Assembly (NCBI RefSeq): GCF_000785105.2
Contig: NZ_CP018906.1
Location: 1,116,001 to 1,180,000 of the forward strand
Source: Lentilactobacillus curieae
GTDB lineage: Bacteria > Bacillota > Bacilli > Lactobacillales > Lactobacillaceae
Length of the DNA: 64,000 bases
Reading direction: 5' to 3'
Shown here: piece after piece, positions 18,934 to 28,218 of the stretch
How positions within the stretch are numbered: the first letter of the stretch is position 1
Layout of the letters: each line of letters begins with the position of its first letter
Position numbers and translations under genes: made by a program
The notes under the pieces: generated by a model
Told to the model about the DNA's origin: nothing
Databases searched by the model: none
The model's input: the letters and a program-made list of their open reading frames with translations, nothing else

Positions 18934-20004
18934 CTAGTGATGCATTTTGAACTCTAAGTACAAATCATTGTACTGTTCAACTTTTTGCTGACTAAGATTC
19001 TTATAGACTTGGAGACGTTTGATTACTTGCTGGTCTGGATAAAATTGTTTATCGTCTCTAATGGACTTGGGTAACAATTTATAAGCGGCTGTGTTTGGTG
19101 TTGAGTAACCAATATACTCAGCATTCTGCGCCGCATTTTCCGGACGTGACATGAAGTTAAGAAACTTGTAGATTGCGGTGAAGTGTTTAGCCGTCTTGGG
19201 AATTACTAAGTTATCAAACCACATGTTACTTCCCTCAGTTGGAACGATGTAGTGCAGGTGAGAATTCTGACTCATCATTTCAGCAGCTTCACCAGACCAG
19301 TCCACGGCCAATGGTGCTTCTCCGTCAGCCATGTACATTTTAATTTCATCAGCGACGACTGCCTTTACGTTTGGTGCTAACCGAATTAATTTTTTCTTCG
19401 CTGCAAGTAATTCTTGGTTATTTGTCGTATTTACAGAGTGTCCCTGTGAAATCAAAGTCATTCCCATAATATCTCGTGCAGAATCAATCAGCATCAATTG
19501 GTTTTTAAATTTTTTGTTCCATAACTGGTTCCAATGTTGGACCTCGCAAGGTTTAACATATTTATCGTTATAAATAATTCCTAACGTTCCCCAGAAGTAG
19601 GGAAGGGAATACTTGTTACCGCGATCGAAACTCTTGTTAAGGTAGGCCTGACCATAGTTGTCCATACCAGTTAATCTAGTCTTATTTAGAGGCAACAGTA
19701 GATGGCTTTCCTTCATTTTGCCGACCATATAGTCACTAGGTACCGTGATGTCGTAGTTGGTACCGCCTTGCTGCACCTTGGTGTACATGGCTTCGTTACT
19801 ATCAAACGTTTCAACGTTAACGTGATAACCGGTTTCTTTTTGAAACTTGGAAATCAATGCAGGGTCAATATAGTCACCCCAGTTGTAGAGGTTAAGGACT
19901 TTGCTACCGGTGTCCCCAGCAGATTTTTGTAATTCGTTACTACCGTAAGCTAACCCCAAGCAAATGAGGATAATGGCTCCGGCGACCATCAATAATCGTT
20001 TCAT
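18934..20004 (-). CDS. potD: Spermidine/putrescine ABC transporter, substrate-binding protein
   Basis: PotD is the extracellular polyamine-binding component. The 356-aa protein starts with a hydrophobic export segment (about residues 4-20) without a lipobox cysteine, so it may remain anchored by an uncleaved N-terminus. The mature part shows 'LNLYNWGDYIDPALISKFQKET' and 'VPSDYMVGKM', typical of the PotD/PotF fold. It overlaps potC by 4 bp and closes the potABCD operon. Confidence 0.93.
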   Translation of the reverse strand: MKRLLMVAGAIILICLGLAYGSNELQKSAGDTGSKVLNLYNWGDYIDPALISKFQKETGYHVNVETFDSNEAMYTKVQQGGTNYDITVPSDYMVGKMKESHLLLPLNKTRLTGMDNYGQAYLNKSFDRGNKYSLPYFWGTLGIIYNDKYVKPCEVQHWNQLWNKKFKNQLMLIDSARDIMGMTLISQGHSVNTTNNQELLAAKKKLIRLAPNVKAVVADEIKMYMADGEAPLAVDWSGEAAEMMSQNSHLHYIVPTEGSNMWFDNLVIPKTAKHFTAIYKFLNFMSRPENAAQNAEYIGYSTPNTAAYKLLPKSIRDDKQFYPDQQVIKRLQVYKNLSQQKVEQYNDLYLEFKMHH

Positions 20005-20825
20005 CGTTCAGTCGCCCCCGTTCTTCGCTTCTTCTTAGTTGACCGGCTGCGATTATGACTTTCAATGAAGTAATAAACCACTACCAGTACTAATGAGAAG
20101 ACAAACATAATTCCGGATAGCGCATTAATTTCTAGGTCAATTCCTTGCCGAGCTCGTGAGTAAATTTCTACAGAGAGCGTTGTAAACCCGTTACCAGTCA
20201 CGAAAAAGGTAACCGCAAAGTCGTCTAATGAGTACGTGATGGCCATGAAGAACCCAGAAATAATTCCGGGTTGGATGAACGGAATTACGATGTCTGACAA
20301 GATTTGGGTTGATGATGCTCCTAAATCTTTAGCAGCGTTGATTAGTGATGGACTCATTTCGTTAAGCCTTGGCAACACCATGAGCAAGACGATTGGAATT
20401 TCAAAGGCAATGTGGCTAAGCAACACTGACCAGAATCCCAGCGGCACGCTCAAGGCAGTAAAGAAAATCAAGAAGCTAGCACCGATAATGACGTCCGGAG
20501 ATACAAGCAGAATACTGTTGAGTGACAGTAACATTTGCTTTGTCCGCTTCCGTTTAGCATTGCTGATATTGAATGCACCAATGGTTCCGATGATTGTTGA
20601 AATCAAAGATGAAAGCAAGGCGATTAAAATCGTGTTTAAAAATATTGCTAGCATGCGTTTGTCATTGAACAGGGTTCCGTAGTGTTTAAGGGTAAACCCT
20701 TGGAAGTTGTTCATCGTCGTTCCCTTGGAAAACGAGTACATAATTAAGTAAATAATTGGGATATACAGCAACAAAAAGATAAACACTAAGTAAAACTTAC
20801 CAAATTTTGATGTTTTAGATGTCAT
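20001..20825 (-). CDS. potC: Spermidine/putrescine ABC transporter permease
   Basis: One of the two membrane-spanning subunits, 274 aa with about six helices. The permease EAA loop is visible as 'INAAKDLGASSTQILSDIVIPFIQPGI'-like sequence around residues 160-190. Start and stop codons overlap with potB and potD, indicating translational coupling in potABCD. The C-terminus is strongly basic ('SRSTKKKRRTG'). Confidence 0.93.
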   Translation of the reverse strand: MTSKTSKFGKFYLVFIFLLLYIPIIYLIMYSFSKGTTMNNFQGFTLKHYGTLFNDKRMLAIFLNTILIALLSSLISTIIGTIGAFNISNAKRKRTKQMLLSLNSILLVSPDVIIGASFLIFFTALSVPLGFWSVLLSHIAFEIPIVLLMVLPRLNEMSPSLINAAKDLGASSTQILSDIVIPFIQPGIISGFFMAITYSLDDFAVTFFVTGNGFTTLSVEIYSRARQGIDLEINALSGIMFVFSLVLVVVYYFIESHNRSRSTKKKRRTGATER

Positions 20826-21637
20826 TTCATCGGCCCCCTTCGTTTCCTACGGTTACCAGTGAAGAACATTACGATCGCCATCGAAATGATCAGTACAACA
20901 CCGATTGTGGAACCCATTCCCCAGTTCATTGTGGTCAAAAAATGTTCCTCAACTGCTGTACCTAGAGTGATGATTTTATTTCCACCAATCAACCTTGAAA
21001 GCATGAAAAGTGATAACGATGGAATAAAAACGATTTGAACACCCGACTGAATCCCGGGTTTAGTAAGTGGCAGAATTACCTTAGTAAAAGTTTGGTAGGC
21101 TGTAGCTCCCAGGTCATGACTTGCCCGAATGTAAGAATCATTGATGTCTAGCAGTGAATTATAAATTGGCAAAATCATGAACGGAATCTGGATGTAAGCT
21201 GCAACTAAGATAAAACTGGTGTTGGTAAACAGCATGTTGTGAATGCCAAGTCCTAGCCACTGTGAAATGTTGTTGACCATCCCATCGTGACTTAGCAGGC
21301 CAATGAAGGCGTATGCCTTGAGTAGCAGGTTGATCCAGGTTGGCAGAATTACCAACAATATCCAGAGATTTCTGTGCTTTAGTTTACTAATGTAGTAGGC
21401 CATTGGGTAGCTGATCAGCAGTGCAATCAGGGTGATTAAAAATGCGTACAGCACTGAATTGGCTGTCATCGTCAAGTACGTCCCTGATTCAAAGAACGTT
21501 TTGTAGTTGTCCAGGGTAAATTGGTGAGCAACGTTGAAAAACGAGTAATAAAATATCAAGGCAACAGGCGAAATCACAAACAAAATCAGCCATAAAACGT
21601 AAGGGGCGTAAAATGCCCCGCTAATTTTCTTGTTCAT
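20822..21637 (-). CDS. potB: Spermidine/putrescine ABC transporter permease
   Basis: The partner permease, 271 aa with about six membrane helices and an EAA loop ('RASHDLGATAYQTFTKVILPL'-like). The start at 21637 (MNKKISGAF) follows AGAGGTGAGCTC. Upstream in-frame ATGs overlap the end of potA and lack a suitable ribosome binding site. The potA stop codon lies inside this ribosome binding site, so translation is coupled. Confidence 0.92.
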   Translation of the reverse strand: MNKKISGAFYAPYVLWLILFVISPVALIFYYSFFNVAHQFTLDNYKTFFESGTYLTMTANSVLYAFLITLIALLISYPMAYYISKLKHRNLWILLVILPTWINLLLKAYAFIGLLSHDGMVNNISQWLGLGIHNMLFTNTSFILVAAYIQIPFMILPIYNSLLDINDSYIRASHDLGATAYQTFTKVILPLTKPGIQSGVQIVFIPSLSLFMLSRLIGGNKIITLGTAVEEHFLTTMNWGMGSTIGVVLIISMAIVMFFTGNRRKRRGPMK

Positions 21638-21641
21638 GAGC

Positions 21642-22736
21642 TCACCTCTCATCCTCATAAGTGTCTAGCCGTTTATCAAAGTTAGCTTCAGTTTCGTTAA
21701 ATCGCATAACGTGCATATCGTGAGGGCCAAAGCTAAGACCGACAATCTTGTCATCTTCAGTGGCGTTAGTTGAATGAATTAACCATTCGTTATCATCCTT
21801 ATCGTAAGCAAGGATTTCATAGTAGTCGCCTCTGAATAGTTGGGTGCTAACCTTAACTTGGAGCTTTCCATTTTCAGGAGATGTAATGACCAAGTCTTCA
21901 GGACGAATCACTACTTCAACTGGTTCGTTTGGCCGCATTCCTGCATCTGAGCATTCAAACGTGTGACCTAAGAATTCGACTCTGTAATCTTCGATCATCG
22001 TCCCAGGAATGATGTTACTTTCGCCAATAAAGTCAGCTACAAAGTGGTTAATTGGCTCGTCGTAAATGTCGACAGGAGATCCTTGCTGGAGGATTTCACC
22101 CTTGTTCATGACAAAAATTTCGTCAGACATGGCGAGTGCTTCTTCTTGATCGTGGGTAACGAATAAGAATGTGATTCCTAGCCGTTGTTGAAGGTCACGT
22201 AGTTCATACTGCATGTCCTTTCTCAGCTTGGCATCTAAAGCAGATAACGGCTCATCTAAGAGCAACACCTTAGGTTGCTTGACAATGGCTCTGGCAATCG
22301 CAATTCGTTGTTGTTGACCACCAGAAAGCTCAGAGATTTCACGGTCGGCATACTGTTCCAGCTGGACTAACTTAAGGGCAGAAACCACCCGATCTTGAAT
22401 TTCATCCTTAGGAACGTTTGAGACGACTAGGCCAAACGCAACGTTTTCGTACACGTTCATGTTTGGAAAAAGAGCATAATCCTGAAATACGGTGTTAAGT
22501 TGGCGTTTGTTTGCGGGAATGTCGTTGATTCGTTTACCATCAAACAAAACTTCCCCGGATGATACTTCGGTGAACCCTGCAATTGACCGTAAAATTGTGG
22601 TTTTTCCGCAACCGGATGGGCCAAGCAGGGTGTAGAACTCACCTTGTTTTAGTTTAAAATTAATGTTTTTTAGAGCCACAAAGCCGTCATCGTACTGCTT
22701 GCGGACTCCTTTTAGTTCAACGATTGCTTTTTCCAA
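21642..22736 (-). CDS. potA: Spermidine/putrescine ABC transporter ATPase
   Basis: The ATP-hydrolysing subunit for polyamine import, 364 aa from the chosen start. It has Walker A 'GPSGCGKTT', signature '[14 protein letters not shown]', Walker B '[12 protein letters not shown]', the switch histidine in 'FVTHDQEEA', and a C-terminal TOBE domain (about residues 270-350). An ATG at 22751 has no ribosome binding site. A TTG at 22736 follows GGAGGAATTCCGA, which makes it the more likely start. It is the first gene of potABCD. Confidence 0.93.
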   Translation of the reverse strand: MEKAIVELKGVRKQYDDGFVALKNINFKLKQGEFYTLLGPSGCGKTTILRSIAGFTEVSSGEVLFDGKRINDIPANKRQLNTVFQDYALFPNMNVYENVAFGLVVSNVPKDEIQDRVVSALKLVQLEQYADREISELSGGQQQRIAIARAIVKQPKVLLLDEPLSALDAKLRKDMQYELRDLQQRLGITFLFVTHDQEEALAMSDEIFVMNKGEILQQGSPVDIYDEPINHFVADFIGESNIIPGTMIEDYRVEFLGHTFECSDAGMRPNEPVEVVIRPEDLVITSPENGKLQVKVSTQLFRGDYYEILAYDKDDNEWLIHSTNATEDDKIVGLSFGPHDMHVMRFNETEANFDKRLDTYEDER

Positions 22737-22780
22737 TCGGAATTCCTCCATACTATGTGTGAATTACTTGAGTTAAATGT

Positions 22781-23152
22781 TTAGTGGCGGGATGATCTGT
22801 GACCAGTGGATCCCTTCATCTTATGAATTCTTCGCTTAAATTTTGGTTTGGAGCCATTAGCAACATACTTAAAATGCTCCATCTTACCGTTATAGGATTG
22901 ACCGGATAGGCGAATTGACACCCATTTCTGCATCGCGGTGATCATCGAATCAACGGCGGCAATTCTTTCAGGGATTCCTTCATCCTTGGCAGCTTTGCGG
23001 ATATCGGTATCAAGCTGGGTAATCAGATTTTGGTGGTAGTCCACCAATTCTTGAGTTAGTGGTGCGTCCTTGTACTGATTAAATAGTTTTTCAATTTGCC
23101 GCATGGCATCTTTTGAATTATTAGGTTGATAATAACGTTCTGAATCGGTCAT
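22781..23152 (-). CDS. Hypothetical basic-tailed protein, 123 aa
   Basis: AAAGAGGAATTCAA precedes the ATG. The protein is soluble and mostly helical through residue 85. It then has a strongly basic tail rich in Lys, Arg and His (about residues 100-123), which could contact nucleic acid. I do not recognise the family. It is upstream of and co-oriented with potABCD; a 44-bp gap separates it from potA, so co-transcription is possible. Confidence 0.65.
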   Translation of the reverse strand: MTDSERYYQPNNSKDAMRQIEKLFNQYKDAPLTQELVDYHQNLITQLDTDIRKAAKDEGIPERIAAVDSMITAMQKWVSIRLSGQSYNGKMEHFKYVANGSKPKFKRRIHKMKGSTGHRSSRH

Positions 23153-23236
23153 TTGAATTCCTCTTTAAAAAATAAAGTATCTTATTATATTTTACGGTAC
23201 AATGAGATAGATTAACAGTCTGAGAGGTTTAGAACA

Positions 23237-24211
23237 ATGAAAACTATTTTAGCAATTCACACAGGTGGCACAATTTCAATGTCACAAAATGAAGACGGTG
23301 AGGTTGTCCAAAACGACGAAAACCCAATCGCAGAACAAGAAGTGATTTTAAACGGGAAAATCAACCTGATCACTGACGAAATGTTTAACTTACCTTCACC
23401 CCACGTAAACCCTGGTGTGATGATGAAAATAAACGCCCGCATTAAGAAGGCGATGGCCGATGGAATTGACGGAGTTGTCATTACTCATGGAACTGATACG
23501 CTAGAAGAAACGGCATACTTTCTTGATTTGACGTTGCCTAATACTATCCCCGTTGTGTTAACTGGGGCAATGCGGTCATCAAACGAAATTGGTTCAGATG
23601 GTCTTTACAACTTCCAAAGTGCAATTAAGGTGGCTGCAGCTGATGAGTCATATGGCAAGGGTGTCTTAGTTGTGATGAACGATGAGATTCATACCGCAAG
23701 ATATGTAACCAAAACTCACACTACTAATGTGGCCACATTCAGAACGCCAACATTTGGACCAATTGGAATCGTCACTCAGCGAGGGGCAAACTATTTCCAA
23801 GAATTGATTGAAACCGAAGCGGTTGAAATTGATAAAGTATTGGACCACGTGTTTCTTTTGAAGGCTTACGCTGGAATGGATGGAACTTTGTTTGAAGCCA
23901 TCAATCAGCCAACGACTCGTGGCTTAGTAATTGAAGGCTTGGGTGCAGGTAATCTACCTCCAGAAACCTTGCCAGCCGTGCAACAACTGCTCGACAACGA
24001 CATTCCCATTGTTTTAGTTTCAAGATGTTATAATGGCGTTGCTCAGGATATTTATGACTACGAGGGTGGTGGCATCCAACTAAAACGGATGGGCATAATC
24101 CTGTGCAAGGGACTTAACGGTCAAAAGGCAAGAATTAAATTGCTAGTTGGCTTGAGTGCCGGCAAGCGTGGTCAAGAGCTAGTTGACTTTGTAAATAACG
24201 CAGTTTCTTAA
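23237..24211 (+). CDS. ansA: L-asparaginase, type I (cytoplasmic)
   Basis: Hydrolyses L-asparagine to aspartate and ammonia. The 324-aa protein carries both family signatures: 'HTGGTISM' near the N-terminus with the nucleophilic threonine, and 'THGTDTLEETAYF' around residue 80 with the second catalytic threonine-aspartate pair. There is no signal peptide. GAGAGG precedes the ATG. The aspartate produced could feed the lysine pathway, but no direct link is shown. It may be co-transcribed with the following gene 21 bp downstream. Confidence 0.92.
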   Translation: MKTILAIHTGGTISMSQNEDGEVVQNDENPIAEQEVILNGKINLITDEMFNLPSPHVNPGVMMKINARIKKAMADGIDGVVITHGTDTLEETAYFLDLTLPNTIPVVLTGAMRSSNEIGSDGLYNFQSAIKVAAADESYGKGVLVVMNDEIHTARYVTKTHTTNVATFRTPTFGPIGIVTQRGANYFQELIETEAVEIDKVLDHVFLLKAYAGMDGTLFEAINQPTTRGLVIEGLGAGNLPPETLPAVQQLLDNDIPIVLVSRCYNGVAQDIYDYEGGGIQLKRMGIILCKGLNGQKARIKLLVGLSAGKRGQELVDFVNNAVS

Positions 24212-24232
24212 TAATTAAGTTAGAGGGATATT

Positions 24233-25396
24233 TTGATAGAAATGTATGAAACACTAAGGTCAGCCCAAATCGATGAAATGCTGATCAACGTTTACCAAAA
24301 GCATACGGATATTGTGTACACCGGAACAATCCAGTACCTTAGTTCGAATGATCTGATTATGAACACTTATAATGACTTTGGAATTCAGGATGGCTCGGTT
24401 TACTTAAAGCTAGCGATTATTGCTCAGGTAGAAACTGATAGTTATGATTTGGCTAACATGAAGGACAGAATCGCTTTTGATGAAGCTAACCGAGTGTTGC
24501 TTGATGAAGATGTTGATATGCCAATCAATATGTCTGACAACTTATTCGAACGGGTGATCACTAACCTGCAAAATACCAATTCGATGGGGTTGATTGTTAC
24601 TTTAGAGGATAATCAGCTCAAATACTCAGAAGGGCTGATTGAGAAGTATTCGGGTGGTACAATCAGTTTCCGGACGATCGATAAATTCAACTTTGAAAAA
24701 TCAGAGCTGAAGTTAATTGACTTGAGTGACATTGTGGGAATTGAGTTTTCAGGTAGCGAACTTGTACTGCTTGGAGACTCCCTACCAATCATCCGCGAAG
24801 AAGACCATATTTCTCCAGTTGAAGTAACTTCGTCAGAACAAATCCCGGATGAAATAATGAAACTAAGGGATAACGGTGGCTTCTCCATCATCACTACAAC
24901 GGATGACCGGAAGTACTTCTATGTAGGAACGATTATTTCTGCTAATCCTGTCGAGTTTGTCATGCAGGTCGTTGATATGAGTGGCCGTTTCGGTGGTTAC
25001 GTTTGGATGCGTTATGACGACGTTGCCAAAGTGGTGCTTGATTCTGACTACCTTAAAGTCATGAAAAATTTCGTGACTAACAACCGGGTCGGTGGTAAAT
25101 TCGTTCTTCCTGGCTTAAATGACCAGCGCGCGTTTGATGATAATGATAATTTGTTGACTTATTTAATCGACCAATCGATTAAGCATCATAAGTTGATTAG
25201 GTTCGAACTGGTTGACGGCACTGACGTCATTGGATTTCCAAATGCCATTGACCAGAGAACTGGGAGCCTAGTAATCTGGTTACTAGACTTCGACGAAGTT
25301 ACCAATAGCGTTAAACGAACCGTTGGACTCGAGGAGATTAAGGAAATGGCCTTCGATTATTACAAGGCATTCTTATTAGAAAATCATATTGATTAG
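24233..25396 (+). CDS. Hypothetical protein with repeated Sm-like beta segments, 387 aa
   Basis: No family recognised. GAGGG fits the TTG at 24233 best; ATG 24242 is the alternative. The sequence appears to contain four related units, each with a 'Y.GTI' or 'FVG.I' strand. Each ends in an 'LxxIxxV..D..YxxxM' segment: about residues 60-85 ('LAIIAQVETDSYDLANM'), 155-175, 270-290 ('YDDVAKVVLDSDYLKVM') and 365-385 ('LEEIKEMAFDYYKAFLL'). This looks like tandem small beta-barrels of the Sm/SH3 type. It has no membrane segment. Its neighbours are asparaginase and small membrane or zinc-ribbon genes. Confidence 0.7.
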   Translation: MIEMYETLRSAQIDEMLINVYQKHTDIVYTGTIQYLSSNDLIMNTYNDFGIQDGSVYLKLAIIAQVETDSYDLANMKDRIAFDEANRVLLDEDVDMPINMSDNLFERVITNLQNTNSMGLIVTLEDNQLKYSEGLIEKYSGGTISFRTIDKFNFEKSELKLIDLSDIVGIEFSGSELVLLGDSLPIIREEDHISPVEVTSSEQIPDEIMKLRDNGGFSIITTTDDRKYFYVGTIISANPVEFVMQVVDMSGRFGGYVWMRYDDVAKVVLDSDYLKVMKNFVTNNRVGGKFVLPGLNDQRAFDDNDNLLTYLIDQSIKHHKLIRFELVDGTDVIGFPNAIDQRTGSLVIWLLDFDEVTNSVKRTVGLEEIKEMAFDYYKAFLLENHID

Positions 25397-25408
25397 GGGG
25401 ATTTGCAC

Positions 25409-25762
25409 ATGGCTCAAAAAAAGCAGTTTAAGTTACCAAAATGGATCAAGGACACCTTACAGGTTGTGATTATGATCGGTGTATTAATGGCAGCTTACAA
25501 TTTTTTCGGCCCTGCAATTAACCCAAACGGTACGTACTTTGCCTGGTGGACATTTCCATACTCAATCTTGGCAGCATTATTGGTAGTTGGTGCTTGGAAC
25601 TTTTTGAAGTACCGGATGAGTCTCCTGAAAATCGAAATGGATAAAGAAGACGAACAGAAAGCTCAACGTGAACAGGCTCGCCAACAGAAGGCTGCAGCAG
25701 AAGACGCTGTTGAAGCGGAAAAACGGCGACAACGAAACCAGTCCAAGCAACAAAGTAGGTAA
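25409..25762 (+). CDS. Small membrane protein with charged coiled-coil tail, 117 aa
   Basis: The start at ATG 25409 follows AGGGGG by eight bases. Two hydrophobic segments lie at about residues 17-33 and 45-62. A highly charged helix of about 50 residues rich in Lys, Glu, Gln, Arg and Ala follows ('DKEDEQKAQREQARQQ'), likely a cytoplasmic coiled coil. The gap from the preceding gene is 12 bp, so it is in the same operon. Function unknown. Confidence 0.7.
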   Translation: MAQKKQFKLPKWIKDTLQVVIMIGVLMAAYNFFGPAINPNGTYFAWWTFPYSILAALLVVGAWNFLKYRMSLLKIEMDKEDEQKAQREQARQQKAAAEDAVEAEKRRQRNQSKQQSR

Positions 25763-25767
25763 AGATA

Positions 25768-25980
25768 ATGGAAAATGAACCAAAAGCATTTTGCCCATAT
25801 TGTGGGTTTAAGTTAGATAAAGATTACGAAATTTGTCCAAATTGTGGTAAGCGATTAAAAAGTGAAACTTCAGGGATGAACCGGTTGATGATGAATCCCT
25901 ATGCTGAAGGTATGAAGCGGTACAAAAAAGAGTCTTCAAAGCCTTCTTGGTGGGAGCGACTCTTTAAGTCAAAAAAGTAG
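25768..25980 (+). CDS. Zinc-ribbon protein, 70 aa
   Basis: Two CxxC pairs, 'FCPYCGFKL' and 'ICPNCGKRL', in the first 30 residues form a zinc ribbon of the kind found at the N-terminus of many Firmicute small proteins. The remainder is basic with aromatic residues ('PSWWERLFKSKK'). It starts five bases after the preceding stop. A metal-binding adaptor or nucleic-acid-binding role is possible but not shown. Confidence 0.75.
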   Translation: MENEPKAFCPYCGFKLDKDYEICPNCGKRLKSETSGMNRLMMNPYAEGMKRYKKESSKPSWWERLFKSKK

Positions 25981-25989
25981 GTGAAATCG

Positions 25990-26235
25990 GTGAAAAACAA
26001 TTCGACTATTGTAAAACGAGCAGCCAAGGATGTCCTCAACTGGTTAATTCTTGTTTTGGGGCTAAACGTAATTTTGGTGCCAGTCGATTTATTATTTCAC
26101 CAGCCAATTTTAGGTGGTCTGGTTGATATGTTTATCAATGATACCAATCGGATCCGCGTAGTTCTAGTCGTGGTTGTAGTTGTGGCGTTAAGCTGGTTAC
26201 TGATTTTTTACTTAGTTTGGCAGTTAGATGGCTAA
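25990..26235 (+). CDS. Small two-helix membrane protein, 81 aa
   Basis: GTG 25990 follows AGGTGA at five bases; the upstream GTG at 25981 is part of that ribosome binding site. Two hydrophobic segments are seen (about residues 17-37 and 52-77, the second with seven valines in near succession). It is the last gene of a tightly packed unit starting at the asparaginase or the repeat protein, and is followed by a strong terminator. Function unknown. Confidence 0.65.
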   Translation: MKNNSTIVKRAAKDVLNWLILVLGLNVILVPVDLLFHQPILGGLVDMFINDTNRIRVVLVVVVVVALSWLLIFYLVWQLDG

Positions 26236-26281
26236 TGCTATTTATGGGTCGCAACGATGTTTATAAACAATAATCTTAGAT

Positions 26282-26329
26282 GAGGTAACAAAATGCCGTT
26301 GAATAGGCATTTTGTTACCTCTTTTTTTT
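26282..26329 (+). terminator. Terminator after the 81-aa membrane protein gene
   Basis: A perfect 16-bp stem (GAGGTAACAAAATGCC and complement) around GTTGAATA, followed by eight Ts. Confidence 0.95.
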
Positions 26330-26478
26330 ACATAATCGTTAGGTACCAAACTTTTTTTGCATTTTGTCCAAAAAACGGTTTTTTTTCTTGTCAAATAAGT
26401 GTACAATAACCGACTGTGTTCACAAATAATACAGTGGTTTAATCAATTTACGATTGTGCGTGCGAAAGGAGTTTTAAC

Positions 26479-28218
26479 ATGCTAAAAATTGCCAAGGGGC
26501 GGATTTCCTATTGGGCAGTTCTCGGTGCGATCTTATTTATGGTCGTTCAGGTTATTTCTAACCTTAACCTGCCGAGTTTAACTTCCGACATCGTTAATAA
26601 TGGTGTTGCAAAGGGAAATCTTGGATATATTTGGAAAGTCGGGTTTGAAATGGTCGGCTTTTCATTGCTCAGTATTGTGGCAGCTATTTGTAACGTATTC
26701 TTGGCATCAAGAACGTCACAAAAACTTGGCCAGAATTTACGTAGTGATATTTATAAGAAGGTTATCAACTTTTCAAACGATGAGTTTGATCAAATTGAAA
26801 CTTCTTCATTGATTACCAGAACCACCAACGATGTGGTGCAGATTCAAAACGTGGCGATTATTATGCTACGGATGATGTTGATGGCACCGATTATGTTGGT
26901 AGGGGCTAGCTTCCTAGCATACTCAAAGGACCACCAATTAACGATGGTTTTCTTGGTCGTTGTGCCGGTTATGTTGATTTTTATTGGATTGTTACTGTAC
27001 TTTGCTGTTCCACTGTTTCAAGCAATGCAGACGAAGACCGATAAGATCAACCGGGTATTCCGTGAGGGGTTGACCGGGGTTCGGGTTATCCGGGCATTTA
27101 GACAAGACCAACGCGAACAGGATCGCTTCGAAGATGCTAACGTTGACTATACGAATAACGCAATCAAGGTAAACACGATTATGGCCTTAGCCTTCCCAGT
27201 GATGACCTTGATTATGAGTGGAACTAACGTTGCTATTATTTGGTTTGGTTCTGGATTAATTGGTAACCAAGCGATGGAAGTTGGTAATCTGATTGCCTTC
27301 ATGACATACGCAATGCAAATCCTGATGAGTTTTATGATGCTTTCAATGGTGTTCATCTTTATCCCAAGAGCACAAGCTTCAGCCAAGCGAATCCAAGAAG
27401 TATTTAACCAAGAATCAACTATTAAAGAAGAAAACAACCCAACTACTTTACCAGAAGCTACTAAGCATGAACTGAAATTTGACCACGTTGACTACCGTTA
27501 TCGTGGTGCTGAGATGTTGGCTTTGGATGACATCGACTTTCAAGCAACTAGTGGCCAAACTGTTGCCATTATTGGTGGTACTGGTTCTGGTAAGAGTACC
27601 TTAGTCAACTTGATTCCTCGATTCTATGATATTGAATCTGGTGAAATCAGCCTTGATGGAACCAACATCGATAAGTTGGATCTTAAGGCACTAAGAGATG
27701 CTGTTGCATTGGTTCCACAAACTGCAACTTTGTTTACTGGAACATTGAGAGAAAATTTGCTATATGGTAATGACAAGGCTACTGACGAAGACCTTTGGCA
27801 CGCTTTAGACATTGCCAAAGCCACTGACTTCGTTAAGGAAGATCCCGCTGGATTAGACCTTCACGTTGAACAGGGCGGTGGTAACTTCTCTGGTGGTCAA
27901 CGTCAACGGTTAGCCATTGCTAGAGCGTTGGTTAAACGTGCCTCTGTATATGTTTTTGATGACTCGTTCTCAGCGCTTGATTTTAAGACGGATGCTGAAT
28001 TGCGGGCTGCATTGAAACAAGATAGTCACATCCAACAAAGCATTACAGTGATCGTTGCACAACGAATTGCAACAGTTGCTGATGCAGACGTTATCCTGGT
28101 TCTCGACAACGGTAAACTAGTTGGTAAGGGAACCCATGAAGAACTCAAGGATAGCTGCGAAGTTTATAAAGAAATCATCAAGTCACAACTCAGAGAGGGG
28201 GCCCTTCCAAATGAGTGA
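26479..28218 (+). CDS. Heterodimeric ABC exporter, subunit with degenerate site
   Basis: A half-transporter of 579 aa: six membrane helices (residues of about 15-310) and a C-terminal ATPase. Walker A is 'GGTGSGKST' and the signature is 'FSGGQRQRLAIARA'. Walker B ends 'VFDDSFSALD': the catalytic glutamate is replaced by aspartate. This is the known asymmetry of heterodimeric multidrug-type exporters (BmrCD/LmrCD/TM287-288 group). AAGGAG precedes the start. Its coding end overlaps the start of the partner gene, fitting co-translation. Confidence 0.92.
   Translation: MLKIAKGRISYWAVLGAILFMVVQVISNLNLPSLTSDIVNNGVAKGNLGYIWKVGFEMVGFSLLSIVAAICNVFLASRTSQKLGQNLRSDIYKKVINFSNDEFDQIETSSLITRTTNDVVQIQNVAIIMLRMMLMAPIMLVGASFLAYSKDHQLTMVFLVVVPVMLIFIGLLLYFAVPLFQAMQTKTDKINRVFREGLTGVRVIRAFRQDQREQDRFEDANVDYTNNAIKVNTIMALAFPVMTLIMSGTNVAIIWFGSGLIGNQAMEVGNLIAFMTYAMQILMSFMMLSMVFIFIPRAQASAKRIQEVFNQESTIKEENNPTTLPEATKHELKFDHVDYRYRGAEMLALDDIDFQATSGQTVAIIGGTGSGKSTLVNLIPRFYDIESGEISLDGTNIDKLDLKALRDAVALVPQTATLFTGTLRENLLYGNDKATDEDLWHALDIAKATDFVKEDPAGLDLHVEQGGGNFSGGQRQRLAIARALVKRASVYVFDDSFSALDFKTDAELRAALKQDSHIQQSITVIVAQRIATVADADVILVLDNGKLVGKGTHEELKDSCEVYKEIIKSQLREGALPNE

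Noticed and set aside
28121-28210. An upstream extension of the second ABC exporter subunit.
   Set aside because: It overlaps 90 bases of the first subunit; ATG 28211 has a strong ribosome binding site.
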